From Porphyromonas uenonis 60-3 (lineage in GTDB: Bacteria; Bacteroidota; Bacteroidia; Bacteroidales; Porphyromonadaceae), in contig NZ_ACLR01000182.1 of the NCBI RefSeq assembly GCF_000174775.1, positions 62,001 through 126,000 of the forward strand: DNA of 64,000 bases. Direction: 5' to 3'. The translations under genes and the position numbers were made by a program. Positions within the stretch are counted from its first letter, which is position 1. The number at the start of each line of letters is the position of its first letter. Below, piece after piece: positions 1 to 9,555 of the stretch. The notes beneath the pieces are model-generated. The model was given only the letters and a program-made list of their open reading frames with translations, was not told where the DNA came from and searched no databases.

Positions 1-1
1 G

Positions 2-1204
2 CAGGGCGATGGACAGACCCTCTCCTTCAATGCGATGAGTAATGGTCGCTACTACCACTCCTTCAGCTTACAATTCTCCGATCCTTGGTTTGGTGGCAAG
101 CGCCCGAACTTCTTCACGGCATCGCTCTTCTACTCCATGCAGACCGCTATCGATACCCGCTACTATAACAACCGTACGCAGGGTATGGGCTACTACCCAG
201 GCTACTATGGCGGATACGGAGGCTATGGTGGTTACGGCGGTTACGGTGGATACGGCTATGGCGGTTACGGAGGCTATGGCTACGATGGTGGGTACAGGCA
301 GTCGCTGATGGAAAACTCCTACAACCCCAACCAGTCCATGCATATCTTCGGAGCAACGGTCGGCTTCGGTAAGCGACTCAACTGGCCAGACAACTGGTTT
401 AATGTCAATGCTACGCTCAACTATACCCACTACTACCTCCGTGATTGGGTCTACGAAACCTTCCAAGGCTTTCACAATGGGCATGCTAACGATATAAGCC
501 TCACACTAGCGCTCTCGCGTAACTCGATCGATAACCCGATTTATACCCGTCGTGGCTCTTCCTTTACCCTGTCCGTCAGTGCTACGCCTCCATACTCGCT
601 CTGGGACGGCATCGACTACTCCAATATCAATCTCAAGTCGGAGGATCGCTACCGCTTCGTCGAGTATCACAAGTGGAAGTTCTCGGGCAAGGTCTTCACC
701 CCGCTCATGAACCCTGCTACCGTAAAGTATACGCCCGTCCTCATGACCCGTCTGGATGCGGGCTTCATCGGTCACTACACACCGTTCAAGCGCTCGCCCT
801 TCGGCACCTACTACATGGGTGGCGACAACATGAGTGGCTACGTAGGCAACTTCCTCAACGAGACCATCCCGCTACGTGGATATAGCAACGGATCGATCGC
901 TGGTGGCAACTATGACTACGCTTATGCCTATATGCGTATGATGGCTGAGCTACGTATGCCGATCCTCTTCGAGGGGCAGTACAACGTCTGGGCAGTCGCC
1001 TTCCTCGAGGCTGGTAATGCGTGGCGAGATCTCAGCAACTTCAACGCCTTCAACCTCAAGCGCTCAGCTGGTGTCGGCTTCCGTATCACGTTACCTTTCC
1101 TCGGTATGCTCGGACTTGACTGGGGCTATGGCTTTGACAAGCCCGACGGCTCCTCACAGCGTGGCGGTAGCAACATCCACATCGTCATGGGTCAGGAGTT
1201 CTAA
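2..1204 (+). CDS. bamA: BamA/Omp85 outer-membrane assembly protein, C-terminal part
   Basis: Partial gene: the reading frame is open from position 2 and its start lies before the window. The product is the C-terminal barrel of the BamA family, the outer-membrane protein that folds and inserts other beta-barrels. The visible sequence alternates hydrophobic and aromatic strands, has the family-like FSDPWFGGKRP segment near the left edge, and ends in a terminal phenylalanine (GQEF), the usual beta-signal. About 50-90 residues into the visible part is a loop built almost only of Gly and Tyr (repeated GGYGGYGGYG), which is not a standard BamA feature. The two downstream genes encode Skp/OmpH periplasmic chaperones, the usual Bacteroidetes arrangement and functionally consistent. 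Confidence 0.9.
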   Translation, partial: QGDGQTLSFNAMSNGRYYHSFSLQFSDPWFGGKRPNFFTASLFYSMQTAIDTRYYNNRTQGMGYYPGYYGGYGGYGGYGGYGGYGYGGYGGYGYDGGYRQSLMENSYNPNQSMHIFGATVGFGKRLNWPDNWFNVNATLNYTHYYLRDWVYETFQGFHNGHANDISLTLALSRNSIDNPIYTRRGSSFTLSVSATPPYSLWDGIDYSNINLKSEDRYRFVEYHKWKFSGKVFTPLMNPATVKYTPVLMTRLDAGFIGHYTPFKRSPFGTYYMGGDNMSGYVGNFLNETIPLRGYSNGSIAGGNYDYAYAYMRMMAELRMPILFEGQYNVWAVAFLEAGNAWRDLSNFNAFNLKRSAGVGFRITLPFLGMLGLDWGYGFDKPDGSSQRGGSNIHIVMGQEF

Positions 1205-1301
1205 CCCTCTGAGTACGTGAGTAGACAGCTTGACCTCCTTAAACAAAGAGCTCCCCAAGCCATCTATACACACTAGTACGGACCTTCTAAACATCAATAT
1301 T

Positions 1302-1820
1302 ATGAGAAAGCATCTATATCTCCTCACACTCCTCCTAGCCCTTACGCTGGGAGCATCAGCACAGAAGTTTGCTCTTGTGGATATGCAGTATATCCTCAAG
1401 AACATCCCCAACTATGAGATGATGAATGAGCAGCTTGAGACCGTCTCTAAGCGTTGGCAGCAGGAAGTCAAGACGCTCCAAGACAAGGCTGAGACGCTCT
1501 ACAAGAAGTATCAGAGCGACCTCGTCTTCCTCACCGCTGAGCAAAAGCGTCAGCGCGAAGAGGAGATCGTTAAGACCGAGCAGCAGGCCACCGAGCTACA
1601 GGGTAAATACTTCGGGCCCGAGGGTGAGCTCTTCAATCGTCGCTCTAAGATGGTCAAGCCTCTGCAAGACGAGATATGGCAAGCGATCAAGGAGATCGCT
1701 TCGCAGGGCGGATTCCAGCTAGTCCTCGACCGCTCGACCGCAGGCATCGTCTTTGCCAATCCATCTATTGACATCAGCGACCAAGTCCTAGAGAAGCTAG
1801 GCTATGGGCGCAAGCGCTAA
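1302..1820 (+). CDS. OmpH/Skp family periplasmic chaperone (first copy)
   Basis: Skp-like chaperone that would hold unfolded outer-membrane proteins in the periplasm for delivery to BamA. The frame is open from 1230, but the ATG at 1302 puts a clean signal peptide at the N-terminus (MRKHLYLLTLLLALTLGASA, then QKFALVDM), so that start is preferred. The mature part opens with the family beta-strand (KFALVDMQYIL), has a long charged helical coiled-coil middle (about residues 45-115) and ends in a short strand region (GFQLVLDRSTAGIVFANP). At 172 residues it has normal length. It lies about 100 nt after bamA and 40 nt before a second OmpH gene, so one transcript is likely. Confidence 0.88.
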   Translation: MRKHLYLLTLLLALTLGASAQKFALVDMQYILKNIPNYEMMNEQLETVSKRWQQEVKTLQDKAETLYKKYQSDLVFLTAEQKRQREEEIVKTEQQATELQGKYFGPEGELFNRRSKMVKPLQDEIWQAIKEIASQGGFQLVLDRSTAGIVFANPSIDISDQVLEKLGYGRKR

Positions 1821-1860
1821 TCCTATACATACGCATTATCAATAACTTAAATACAGAACA

Positions 1861-2361
1861 ATGAAGACAAAGAATCTGTTTCTATCCCTACTCCTCCTCT
1901 TGCTACCTGTCGTAGCTACGGCTCAGCAGAAGATAGCTGTCGTCAACTCACAGGAGCTCATCGCAGCTATGCCTGATATGAAGGCTGCTCAGGATCGTCT
2001 CCAAGAGCTAGACAAGAAGTACACCGCAGAGATGCAGACGATGAACGACGAGTATCAGAAGAAGCTCGAGCTCTATATGAAGGACAAAGGGGGGCTCTCC
2101 GAGGCGCTTCTCAAGAGTCGTGAGCAGGAGCTCGCTGATCTGCAAAGTCGCATTCAGCGCTCCTACCAGGCTATGCAGCAAGACATGGAGAAGCAGCAGG
2201 CTACTCTCATGGCACCCATCCAGCAGAAGATCGTAGAGGCTATCAAGAAGGTAGGCGACGCAGGCGGTTATACCTACGTTATGGAGTCTACGATGATGCT
2301 CTACACAGGTTCCGCCGCCGTAGATATTACGGCTCAGGTCAAGAAGCAGCTAGGCATCTAG
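1861..2361 (+). CDS. OmpH/Skp family periplasmic chaperone (second copy)
   Basis: Second Skp/OmpH-type protein, 166 residues, following the first directly. A hydrophobic signal peptide (about residues 1-21, ending VVATAQ) precedes QKIAVVNSQELI, the family first strand. Residues about 40-125 are a charged, Gln/Lys/Glu-rich coiled coil (the tentacle arms), and the C-terminus returns to beta structure (YTYVMES, VDITAQVKKQLGI). It is clearly diverged from the first copy, so this is an old duplication, as commonly seen in Bacteroidetes. A strong hairpin with a T-run downstream suggests it ends the bamA operon. Confidence 0.88.
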   Translation: MKTKNLFLSLLLLLLPVVATAQQKIAVVNSQELIAAMPDMKAAQDRLQELDKKYTAEMQTMNDEYQKKLELYMKDKGGLSEALLKSREQELADLQSRIQRSYQAMQQDMEKQQATLMAPIQQKIVEAIKKVGDAGGYTYVMESTMMLYTGSAAVDITAQVKKQLGI

Positions 2362-2428
2362 TACGCTCACGACCAGCACAGTGAGCCAGCGGACTAGTCG
2401 ATAGCTCCCCTCGGCTCCCACCATACGA

Positions 2429-2466
2429 AGCCCCACGCTCTGCTCAGCAGACGTGGGGCTTTTTTT
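2429..2466 (+). terminator. Rho-independent terminator after the bamA-ompH-ompH operon
   Basis: AGCCCCACG pairs with CGTGGGGCT (right arm ending at 2460) and is followed directly by TTTTTT. It is GC-rich with a short loop and sits about 70 nt after the second OmpH stop codon. Confidence 0.85.
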
Positions 2467-2533
2467 AGTACCGTCGGCACAGCGCTCACGAGCCGTCTCG
2501 ACGAATTGTCAGCAAGCAGGGCACCCTACTCGG

Positions 2534-2700
2534 TCTCCTCGGAGGAAGTCCCAGACTCCTCGCTGGAAATCTCTTATTTGCTCCGATGCGCGAAATAAAA
2601 GTTCGGAAGAATGAAATGAAACTTCGGAAGAAAGAAATCGAAGTTCCGAAGTATTGCTCCTTTCCCCCGTGGGGATCAAACAATTCTCCCTAGGGATTTC
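2534..2700 (+). repeat. Dispersed intergenic element, copy A (core 2592-2651, diverged flanks)
   Basis: Copy A of the element found six times in this window. The 60-nt core at 2592-2651 differs from the other cores at only a few positions and carries the three TTCGGAA/TTCCGAA dyads at 21-nt spacing. The flanking arms, conserved in copies B-F, are much diverged here, although TCCTCGGAGGA and CCCCCGTGGGG motifs suggest decayed pairing. It lies between the converging OmpH and glycosyltransferase genes. The rest of the 2362-2859 gap holds the terminator and the GTTCC array; no gene is seen there. Confidence 0.75.
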
Positions 2701-2703
2701 TTC

Positions 2704-2763
2704 GTTCCACCGTTGGAACCGAACAGTTCCACCCTTGGAACTAAAAAGTTCCAAGAAGGGAAC
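2704..2763. repeat. Array of three GTTCC-N6-GGAAC palindromes, 22-nt period
   Basis: Three 16-nt palindromes of form GTTCC-N6-GGAAC start at 2704, 2726 and 2748, exactly 22 nt apart. The spacers between the arms differ, so it is the arms that are maintained. The same layout recurs at 54620-54679, also just beyond a copy of the dispersed element. Function unknown: candidates are a protein-binding array on one face of the helix or a row of RNA hairpins. Confidence 0.7.
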
Positions 2764-2859
2764 CCTTTTTGGAACTCGCATGTGTCAGAAATAGAGTGTG
2801 ATATGAGCGATGCTGAGCGCCCCGCACTCGTAAGCTTCGTCACTGAGTGGCGAGCATTC

Positions 2860-3801
2860 CTACAGATGTCGGCGGAAGTAGATGAGGAGCAGTCGTAGGC
2901 GCAGTGTGTGCTTGAGCCCTCGTATGGTCAGTAGCTCCTTGAGCTGGATAGGGTGTTGTGCCAGCTCGCTACGGTAGTCGCGTAGCTCCATATGCGTGAG
3001 CAACTTGCGGTGTCGCCAAGAGTAGATATAAGCGACAGCTAGTCGATGGTAGTAAAGTCGCCTATTGGTCTGAGCGAAGTAGGCTAGATGGTGTTCCGTG
3101 ACTATGCGAAAGCAGGCTAGATGGCGTGCCGTAAAGGCAGACATCGTCGCACCACCTCGCTGACGATAGTAGTAAGTACCCACGTAGGAGGCAGAGATAG
3201 CTCGGGTATGCTGGCAGATTTCGGGGATGACATAGCAATCCTCTAGGATAATCCCCTGAGGGAAGCGTATGGACGCCCATACAGCTGCTCTATAGATGCC
3301 CTGAGCGAAGTGTATCTGGAGCAGATAATCACTGACAGCCTCTACCCCAACTAGAGAGAGTCGCTCTGTGCGTGGCTGAAACGGGGACAGAGCTAGGGGC
3401 ACCCCCTCCTCATCTACATTTTGTATTCCTGCGATAGAGATGTCTACCTCGGGGTGCCGCTCTAGATACGTTATATGGCTGACGTAGTAGTCTGGCGATA
3501 TGTAATCATCGCTATCTACAAAGGAGATATAATCTCCGTGCGCTATCTCTAGCGCTGCATTGCGGGCTGCTGCTTGACCTTGATTGGTCTGATGTAAGAC
3601 GATGATGCGAGCATCCTCCTTGGCAAAAGCTTCGCACAGCTCCCCACACCCCTCTGGACAACCATCATCGACGAGGATAATCTCTATATGCTCATAGGAC
3701 TGCTGGCAGAGCGAAGTGACGCACTTGGCTAGGTAAGCCTTGACCTTGTAAACAGGGACGATGATAGAGAGTAGGGGACGTGTCTCAGGGGCGATATTCA
3801 T
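2860..3801 (-). CDS. Family 2 glycosyltransferase
   Basis: GT-A fold glycosyltransferase of 313 residues that would add a sugar from a nucleotide-sugar donor to a surface glycan; the acceptor cannot be read from sequence. The N-terminus has the GT2 signature (LLSIIVPVYKVKAYL), then ILVDDG (about residues 40-45) and the DXD-type metal/nucleotide site FVDSDDYIS (about 95-103). The C-terminal third is basic and helical, with no clear membrane span. It follows aroB with only a few bases between them and is read in the same direction, so it may be cotranscribed with aroB and alaS without a functional link. Confidence 0.85.
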   Translation of the reverse strand: MNIAPETRPLLSIIVPVYKVKAYLAKCVTSLCQQSYEHIEIILVDDGCPEGCGELCEAFAKEDARIIVLHQTNQGQAAARNAALEIAHGDYISFVDSDDYISPDYYVSHITYLERHPEVDISIAGIQNVDEEGVPLALSPFQPRTERLSLVGVEAVSDYLLQIHFAQGIYRAAVWASIRFPQGIILEDCYVIPEICQHTRAISASYVGTYYYRQRGGATMSAFTARHLACFRIVTEHHLAYFAQTNRRLYYHRLAVAYIYSWRHRKLLTHMELRDYRSELAQHPIQLKELLTIRGLKHTLRLRLLLIYFRRHL

Positions 3802-3804
3802 AGC

Positions 3805-4899
3805 CTAGAGCATCGTGTCTTGGTAGTAGTCGAGCGCCTCGGTGATGTCGAGAGATGCGTTTTGTAGTTCGTGGACCTCACCGATGCCCGAGAGGGCGAC
3901 GGTGGTGATGCGCTGGGCGTCGCTATTCTTCTTGTCGTGGAGCATTAGCTCCCTGAGCGCATTGTAGTCTCGGCAGGTGATGGAGAGCGGACGGTACAGC
4001 TCCTGCACTACGGCGAGCAACTGGTGTAGCACCTCCTTGGGGAAGCCAAGCTTGACATGCGAGAGATATAGCTCGGGCACGAGTCCTAGAGCGACCGCCT
4101 CGCCATGTAGCAAAGGTTTGTCGCCGTGCTGATGGCTCCACGCCTCAAAGGCATGTCCGAAGGTGTGCCCCAGGTTAAGCTGGTGACGCAGCCCCTGATC
4201 TAGACGATCCTGAGCCACGATGTCGAGCTTGAACTGCACCGCCTCACGAATGAGCGGGGTGAGTTGCTCTAGGGAGAGCGGTTGCTCGGGCAGTACCTGC
4301 AGTAGCCGGCGCCACAGGTCGGGACCAACGAGCAGACCATACTTGATCAGCTCGCCACAGCCTGAGCGTAGCTCCTCCTCTGGGAGGCTCTCCAGCCAAG
4401 CTGTGTCGCAGAGCGTCAGCGTGGTAGCTTCATCGGCAAAAGCTCCGAGGAGGTTCTTGACACCCGCAAAGTTGACCCCGCATTTGCCCCCCACAGCAGC
4501 GTCTGCTATGGCGAGGAGCGTCGTGGGGAGTAGGACGAGCGAGATGCCCCGCATATAGATCTGAGCGAGGAAGCCAACGGCATCGCTCACGGCTCCACCG
4601 CCTAGCGCAATGAGTGTAGCGCCACGCGTGGCACCCTGCTCTAGGAGCCAGCGTGCCATCTCAGTGATGCCCTCGAGGCTCTTCGCCTCCTCAGGGTCAT
4701 TGATCAGATAGCGGGGTAGCTCCGTTAGTTCGGGATAGTTTTTCGCTATAAGCTCTTGGCTCAGATGCCACACCTGCTCATCTGCCAGTAGGTAGTAGCT
4801 CTCGGGCTTACCTTGGCGGAGCAACTCCCGCAGGTAGTCGCCCATTAGATTGCCCACGAGCACCCTTGACTGGGTGGAGATGAAGGCTAGGGGTGGCAT
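3805..4899 (-). CDS. aroB: 3-dehydroquinate synthase
   Basis: Second enzyme of the shikimate pathway: converts DAHP to 3-dehydroquinate using NAD and a divalent metal, in the cytoplasm. The frame runs open to 5097, but the first 66 residues of that frame are low-quality sequence overlapping the 3' end of alaS. The ATG at 4899 (MPPLAFIS) gives a normal 364-residue protein lying 11 nt from alaS. The NAD-binding GGGAVSD is at residues 100-106, followed by PTTLLAIADAAVGGK. Metal ligands are expected in GELIKYG, NLGHTFGHAFE and LLHGEAVALG, all present. Confidence 0.93.
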   Translation of the reverse strand: MPPLAFISTQSRVLVGNLMGDYLRELLRQGKPESYYLLADEQVWHLSQELIAKNYPELTELPRYLINDPEEAKSLEGITEMARWLLEQGATRGATLIALGGGAVSDAVGFLAQIYMRGISLVLLPTTLLAIADAAVGGKCGVNFAGVKNLLGAFADEATTLTLCDTAWLESLPEEELRSGCGELIKYGLLVGPDLWRRLLQVLPEQPLSLEQLTPLIREAVQFKLDIVAQDRLDQGLRHQLNLGHTFGHAFEAWSHQHGDKPLLHGEAVALGLVPELYLSHVKLGFPKEVLHQLLAVVQELYRPLSITCRDYNALRELMLHDKKNSDAQRITTVALSGIGEVHELQNASLDITEALDYYQDTML

Positions 4900-4910
4900 C
4901 TGGCCAACTG

Positions 4911-7529
4911 CTAAATCAGCGAGACGATATGGTCGATGGCTGCTTGGAGCCCCTCGGGGTTGCGTCCACCAGCCGTTGCAAAGTGAGGCTGACCACCGCC
5001 CCCGCCCTTGATGAGAGAGGCGACCTCCTTGATGAGCTTGCCTGCGTTGAGCCCCTTGTCGACAAGGTCTGGCGAGAGGATTACCGTGAGGGTGCACTTG
5101 CCCTCCTCGGCAGCACCGATGAGCGCTAGGTAAGAGCCCTGTAGTCGCTCGCGGATGGTGCCAGCGACATCTTTAGCGACGTCGCTACTCATGGACTTAT
5201 TGACGGTGACGATGGTAGTCTCGCCACGCTTCGTCTGATCGGCTAGAGCCTGCAGAGCTATTTGCTCCGCCTGAGCCTTGGTGTACTGCTCGATAGCCTT
5301 GCGCTGCTCGGCACTTTCGGCAATCAGTCGGTCTAGCGCCTTGAGCGGATCGGGCACATTGTTGAGTCGCTCGTTGAAGAGCTGCAACTGCTCCTCTAGA
5401 TGGTGTACATACTCCTCCGCCTTGGGACCTGTGACCGCCTCAATACGTCTGATGCCAGCGGCAATAGAGCCCTCGCTGATAATCTTGAAAAAGCCTATCT
5501 GCCCCGTGCTAGCCACGTGGGTACCACCACATAGCTCGACCGAGTCGCCATACTTGATGACACGTACCTCGTCGCCATACTTTTCGCCAAAGAGTGCCAT
5601 CGCACCCATCTCCTTAGCCTGAGCAATCGGTACATTGCGATGCTCGTCACGAGGTCTGTCGGCACGAATCTCCGCATTGACTAGACGCTCTACCTCAGCA
5701 ATCTCTTCGGGAGTTACTTTCTTGAAGTGTGAGAAGTCAAAGCGTAGCAGGTCTGCCGAAACGAGCGACCCCTTTTGCTCTACATGAGTGCCGAGCACGG
5801 CTCTCAGCGCGTGGTGCATCAGGTGCGTCGCTGTATGGTTTGCCTCCGTGAGGTGACGTAGCTCCGCTCCGACACGAGCGATGAGCGGCTGCTTGGGATC
5901 TGCGGGGAGAGTGGAGAGGATATGGACGGTGAGGTTGTTCTCCCGCTTGGTGTCTAGGATCGGGTACTCTGTGCCGTCCTGAGCGATGAGCACGCCCTTG
6001 TCACCGACCTGACCTCCCATCTCAGCGTAGAAGGGTGTCTCCGCCAGCACCACCTGATAGTAGCTGTGCTTCTTGTCAGCCACCTTGCGGTAGCGCAGGA
6101 TATGCGTCTCTATCTGGAGCGTCTCGTAGCCTACGAAGGTGCTCTCGGAGGTCTCCTCGTCGAGGACTTCCCAGTCGGCTGCGTCGACAGCTGCAGCCTG
6201 ACGGGCACGGCTCTTCTGCTCCTGCATCAGTTTGTCAAAAGCAACCTGATCAAGCGTCATGCCACGCTCTGACAGGATCAACTCTGTGAGGTCTAGTGGG
6301 AAGCCGTAGGTGTCGTACAGGACGAAAGCGTCGGCACCCGATAGAACTTTTGCGTCTTGGGGTAGCTCTTGGATTTTGCTTTCTAGGAGCTTGAGTCCCT
6401 GAGCGAGGGTGCGTAGGAAGCTTTCCTCCTCCTCTTTGATCACCGAAGCGATCAGTTCGCGCTGAGCCACGATCTCGGGGTAAGCACCGCCCATCACCTC
6501 ATTGAGCGTGGGGAGGAGCGTGTAGAGCATCGGCTCATCGGCATGGAGGAAGGTGTAGGCGTAGCGCACGGCACGACGTAGGATACGACGGATCACGTAG
6601 CCCGCCTTAGCGTTGCTCGGGAGCTGTCCGTCGGCAATGGCAAAAGCAATCGTACGGATGTGGTCAGCGACAACACGCATGGCTATGTCCACCTGCTCGT
6701 TCTGACCGTACTGCTCCCCGCTGAGTGTCTCGATGGCGCGTATCAGAGGGGTGAAGAGGTCGGTGTCGTAGTTGGACTTCTTACCCTGCATAGCCATACA
6801 GAGGCGCTCGAAGCCCATGCCCGTATCGATCACCTTGTGGGGTAGGGGCTCTAGATGCCCGTCAGCCTTGCGGTCGTACTGCATGAAGACGAGGTTCCAG
6901 ATCTCGATGACTAGCGGGTGATCCTTATTGACTAGGTCACGACCGCAGATCTCCTGACGCTCCTCCTCGCTACGCAGGTCAATGTGTATCTCAGAGCAGG
7001 GACCGCAGGGACCAGTGTCTCCCATCTCCCAGAAGTTGTCCTTGCGAGAGCCGTCGATGATTCGATCCTCCGTGGTGTGCTGAAGCCAGTAGCCCGCAGC
7101 CTCGTCGTCACGGCTCAGCCCCTCCTCGGCACTACCGCCGAAGACGGTCACGTAGAGCCGATCCTTGGGTAGATGGAGGCGCTCTGTGAGGAAGGTCCAG
7201 GCGAACTCGATAGCCTCTTTCTTGAAGTAATCGCCAAAGGACCAGTTGCCCAGCATCTCAAACATGGTGTGGTGGTAGGTATCGCGTCCTACCTCCTCGA
7301 GGTCGTTGTGCTTACCGCTGACGCGGAGGCACTTTTGCGAGTCTGCTGCACGACGATACTGAGGCTCTTTATTGCCCAGGATGATATCCTTAAACTGGTT
7401 CATCCCGGCATTGGTAAACATAAGTGTGGGGTCGTCCTTGATCACCATCGGTGCCGAGGGAACTATGCGGTGTCCGTGCTCCTCAAAGAAGTCGAGGAAG
7501 GCTTGTCGTATATCGTGTGCTGTCATCAT
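4911..7529 (-). CDS. alaS: Alanyl-tRNA synthetase
   Basis: Class II synthetase that charges tRNA-Ala and hydrolyses mischarged Ser/Gly-tRNA-Ala. At 872 residues it is full length. The N-terminal catalytic domain has [10 protein letters not shown] and the motif-2 region [15 protein letters not shown] (about 90-105). The editing domain has the zinc ligands in [12 protein letters not shown] and ELCGGTHV. The C-terminal C-Ala domain ends with the glycine-rich [14 protein letters not shown]. Two ATG codons lie side by side at the start (7529 or 7526). A -7-like box lies 40 nt upstream (7568-7575). Confidence 0.97.
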   Translation of the reverse strand: MMTAHDIRQAFLDFFEEHGHRIVPSAPMVIKDDPTLMFTNAGMNQFKDIILGNKEPQYRRAADSQKCLRVSGKHNDLEEVGRDTYHHTMFEMLGNWSFGDYFKKEAIEFAWTFLTERLHLPKDRLYVTVFGGSAEEGLSRDDEAAGYWLQHTTEDRIIDGSRKDNFWEMGDTGPCGPCSEIHIDLRSEEERQEICGRDLVNKDHPLVIEIWNLVFMQYDRKADGHLEPLPHKVIDTGMGFERLCMAMQGKKSNYDTDLFTPLIRAIETLSGEQYGQNEQVDIAMRVVADHIRTIAFAIADGQLPSNAKAGYVIRRILRRAVRYAYTFLHADEPMLYTLLPTLNEVMGGAYPEIVAQRELIASVIKEEEESFLRTLAQGLKLLESKIQELPQDAKVLSGADAFVLYDTYGFPLDLTELILSERGMTLDQVAFDKLMQEQKSRARQAAAVDAADWEVLDEETSESTFVGYETLQIETHILRYRKVADKKHSYYQVVLAETPFYAEMGGQVGDKGVLIAQDGTEYPILDTKRENNLTVHILSTLPADPKQPLIARVGAELRHLTEANHTATHLMHHALRAVLGTHVEQKGSLVSADLLRFDFSHFKKVTPEEIAEVERLVNAEIRADRPRDEHRNVPIAQAKEMGAMALFGEKYGDEVRVIKYGDSVELCGGTHVASTGQIGFFKIISEGSIAAGIRRIEAVTGPKAEEYVHHLEEQLQLFNERLNNVPDPLKALDRLIAESAEQRKAIEQYTKAQAEQIALQALADQTKRGETTIVTVNKSMSSDVAKDVAGTIRERLQGSYLALIGAAEEGKCTLTVILSPDLVDKGLNAGKLIKEVASLIKGGGGGQPHFATAGGRNPEGLQAAIDHIVSLI

Positions 7530-7567
7530 AATCTATAAAGCATGCTATGCCAATACTTAATACGCTA

Positions 7568-7575
7568 CAAAGATA
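7568..7575 (-). promoter_or_regulatory. -7 box of a candidate alaS promoter
   Basis: TATCTTTG on the minus strand, matching the Bacteroidetes -7 consensus TAnnTTTG, about 40 nt before the alaS start. No TTTG -33 box is visible at 19-20 nt. Confidence 0.4.
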
Positions 7576-7619
7576 CGAAATTAGAGGTTAGAAATCGGAG
7601 AGCTATCAAGACGAGGTCG

Positions 7620-7847
7620 CTACTCGTGGCGTAATAGATAGTGGTGGTCAGCATCGTCCTCGACGAGGTGCCAGGTGCCTGAGTAGTAGAGCGTGTGCGG
7701 GGGCTCGTCGTAATGCCATGAGGTTAGCTCAATGCCTCGCTCACGGTCGTGATAGGTGAGTAGGACGGAGCACAGGAGCTCCCCACGGTAAAGCAACTGT
7801 CGGAGCGCAATCCGTTCGCCTGGGTGTAGGATGATCTGTCGAGCCAT
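7620..7847 (-). CDS. Small hypothetical protein, 75 residues
   Basis: Not recognised. The protein starts MARQIILHPGE, is rich in His, Tyr and acidic residues towards the C-terminus, and has no signal peptide or membrane segment. It lies in the same direction as, and about 40 nt downstream of, the DUF4296 lipoprotein gene, and ends about 90 nt before the alaS start. The predicted pattern of short beta-strands (LCSVLLTYHD, HTLYYSGTWHLVED) looks like a real small domain rather than a random frame, but no family can be named. Confidence 0.55.
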   Translation of the reverse strand: MARQIILHPGERIALRQLLYRGELLCSVLLTYHDRERGIELTSWHYDEPPHTLYYSGTWHLVEDDADHHYLLRHE

Positions 7848-7887
7848 CGGTCTGGTGCTACGCTTGCTAGGGGGCTACGAACTGACC

Positions 7888-8850
7888 TTAGCGAGCGATG
7901 ATGCGTAGGTCATGTAGCCTGAAGTGTAGCGACTGCGTACCTAGATAGTCTGTCGGTAGGCTGTAGATGGCGATGGTGAGAGTGTCTTTTGCAGAGAAGT
8001 GTGGGATAGCGCATTTGTGCTCTTTTTTCGGGGCACTCTCGGGGAGGCTATTTGCGAGGCTATCCGTCAGACCACTTAATAGACTATCGGTTGGAATCGT
8101 AGGCTCTTCAGGCTCGCTCGGCTCTGCTGTACTCTCTGGCGCAGACTCTCCTAGGGTGAGCACGAAGACTCCTCCGATGGGCAACCTTGTTGACACACTC
8201 TCCATGGCTAAGGGCGGAGTCTTAGCGTCCAACTGCTTGGAGAGCGCTATGCAGGGCATCTGTCCCTGCTCTGGTATGTGTGAGCCACTGATGAGTCCCT
8301 GTATCTCTATCTGATGTATGGTGTCGGGGAGGTGAGGTAGGTCTGCGAGAGCTACCTTCCAGATGTAGCTGCTCTGTCTACTATTGATGCAGATGGGATA
8401 GGTGGACAGCGGAGTGACAGGATATGAGAGCGTGTCGGGTAGTGGCGAGTAGAAGTTGTTCTCGCCATCTTCCGAGCCTACCCTGAAGAAGCCTGTCGTG
8501 CGCTCCAATATATCGACCTCTCGCTGTATGCTGGCTGAGGACTGAGCGATGATCTTCTGAAGGAGCTTAGCCTTGGAGGCGGAGAGGTAGTAGATCGTGC
8601 TGTCTAGATCCTCCTGAGATACACCATGAGCCTGAAGTATGGAGACGTAGATCGAGTCTTGCTGGTCGGAGTTAAGGTAGAGCGTCTGACCTATCCCACG
8701 AGCTGAGTAGAGCTCGGTGAGTATTTGCTCCAGCTTATCATTCGGTATGCGTTGCCACGAGCGCTTCTTGCAGCCACTCCCGAGTAGGAGTAGCAGCACG
8801 CTCAGTAGCCCAAGCTTGAGCAAAGAGGTCTTAACGCTGAAGGCTCGCAT
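7888..8850 (-). CDS. DUF4296 domain lipoprotein
   Basis: Predicted lipoprotein of 320 residues. The signal peptide ends in a lipobox (LLLGSGC, Cys about 27). The following region, about residues 35-115 (IPNDKLEQILTELYSARG, then a helical stretch to QREVDILE), matches the DUF4296 family, a short helical domain found in Bacteroidetes lipoproteins. A low-complexity Ser/Pro/Glu linker is at about 235-275 and a beta-rich end follows. It starts 6 nt after lspA, the peptidase that would process it, an arrangement common in the phylum. Function unknown. Confidence 0.75.
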   Translation of the reverse strand: MRAFSVKTSLLKLGLLSVLLLLLGSGCKKRSWQRIPNDKLEQILTELYSARGIGQTLYLNSDQQDSIYVSILQAHGVSQEDLDSTIYYLSASKAKLLQKIIAQSSASIQREVDILERTTGFFRVGSEDGENNFYSPLPDTLSYPVTPLSTYPICINSRQSSYIWKVALADLPHLPDTIHQIEIQGLISGSHIPEQGQMPCIALSKQLDAKTPPLAMESVSTRLPIGGVFVLTLGESAPESTAEPSEPEEPTIPTDSLLSGLTDSLANSLPESAPKKEHKCAIPHFSAKDTLTIAIYSLPTDYLGTQSLHFRLHDLRIIAR

Positions 8851-8856
8851 TATCGC

Positions 8857-9537
8857 TTACTTAGCTCGTTTACTCGTGTGGCGATGCTTGCCTCGGAGAT
8901 AGATCCAAAGACGGTCAAGCGCACGTGTCGTGGTGCGTGGATAGCAGATGAGTAGCGCTAGCACGCCCACGGTGATGCAGCTGTCGGCAATGTTAAAGAT
9001 GGGGCTGAAGAAGGTGTACGGCTCGCCACCACCTATCGGAAACCACTCGGGCAGTACCGTCGTGAAGAGGGGGAAGTAGAGCATATCAACCACATGTCCC
9101 TCAAGCCACGGGGCATAGCCTACCGCTCCAGCTGTCGTAGGGACAAACTGTGCCACCTGTCCGATGGAGGAGGTGAAGAGCTGTCCGTAGAAGAGGGAGT
9201 CAATGAGATTGCCGATGCCTCCTGCCAGCACAAGTCCTATGACAATGCAAAAGCCTAGCGAGTAGTGCCTGCACTGCCGAACGAAGCGGGTGAGCCAAAC
9301 GCCTAGCCCCGCCATCGCTACGATGCGGAAGGCGGTCAGGAGGAGCTTGCTCCCCAGTTCCACACCGTAGGCCATGCCACGGTTCTCTACAAAGTAGATG
9401 CGAAACCAGTCGAAGATGTGGTACTCCTGACCAACGTACATATGCGTCTTGATCCAGATCTTGACGACCTGATCAATGACGATGAGGAGCAGAATGAGCC
9501 CTGCGACAATCCAGTGGCGCTGGCTAGTTCGAGTCAT
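8857..9537 (-). CDS. lspA: Lipoprotein signal peptidase (signal peptidase II)
   Basis: Inner-membrane aspartyl peptidase that cuts prolipoproteins before the lipidated Cys. Four membrane segments are visible. Family motifs are DQVVKIWIK near the N-terminus, the region VENRGMAYGVE, GNLIDSLFYG (first catalytic Asp) and FNIADSCITVG (second catalytic Asp). At 226 residues it is longer than the roughly 165 of E. coli because of an insertion between the two catalytic regions (about residues 120-165), typical of Bacteroidetes forms. Flanked by a DksA-like gene upstream and a lipoprotein gene downstream on the same strand. Confidence 0.95.
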   Translation of the reverse strand: MTRTSQRHWIVAGLILLLIVIDQVVKIWIKTHMYVGQEYHIFDWFRIYFVENRGMAYGVELGSKLLLTAFRIVAMAGLGVWLTRFVRQCRHYSLGFCIVIGLVLAGGIGNLIDSLFYGQLFTSSIGQVAQFVPTTAGAVGYAPWLEGHVVDMLYFPLFTTVLPEWFPIGGGEPYTFFSPIFNIADSCITVGVLALLICYPRTTTRALDRLWIYLRGKHRHTSKRAK

Positions 9538-9555
9538 ATGAGGTGCGGGATGACT

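Noticed and set aside
68-484. Minus-strand frame of 138 residues opposite bamA
   Set aside because: It is the complement of the Gly/Tyr repeat region; the plus frame is a clear BamA barrel.
4900-5097. N-terminal extension of AroB by 66 residues
   Set aside because: The extension overlaps alaS and has non-protein-like composition; the ATG at 4899 gives the normal family length.
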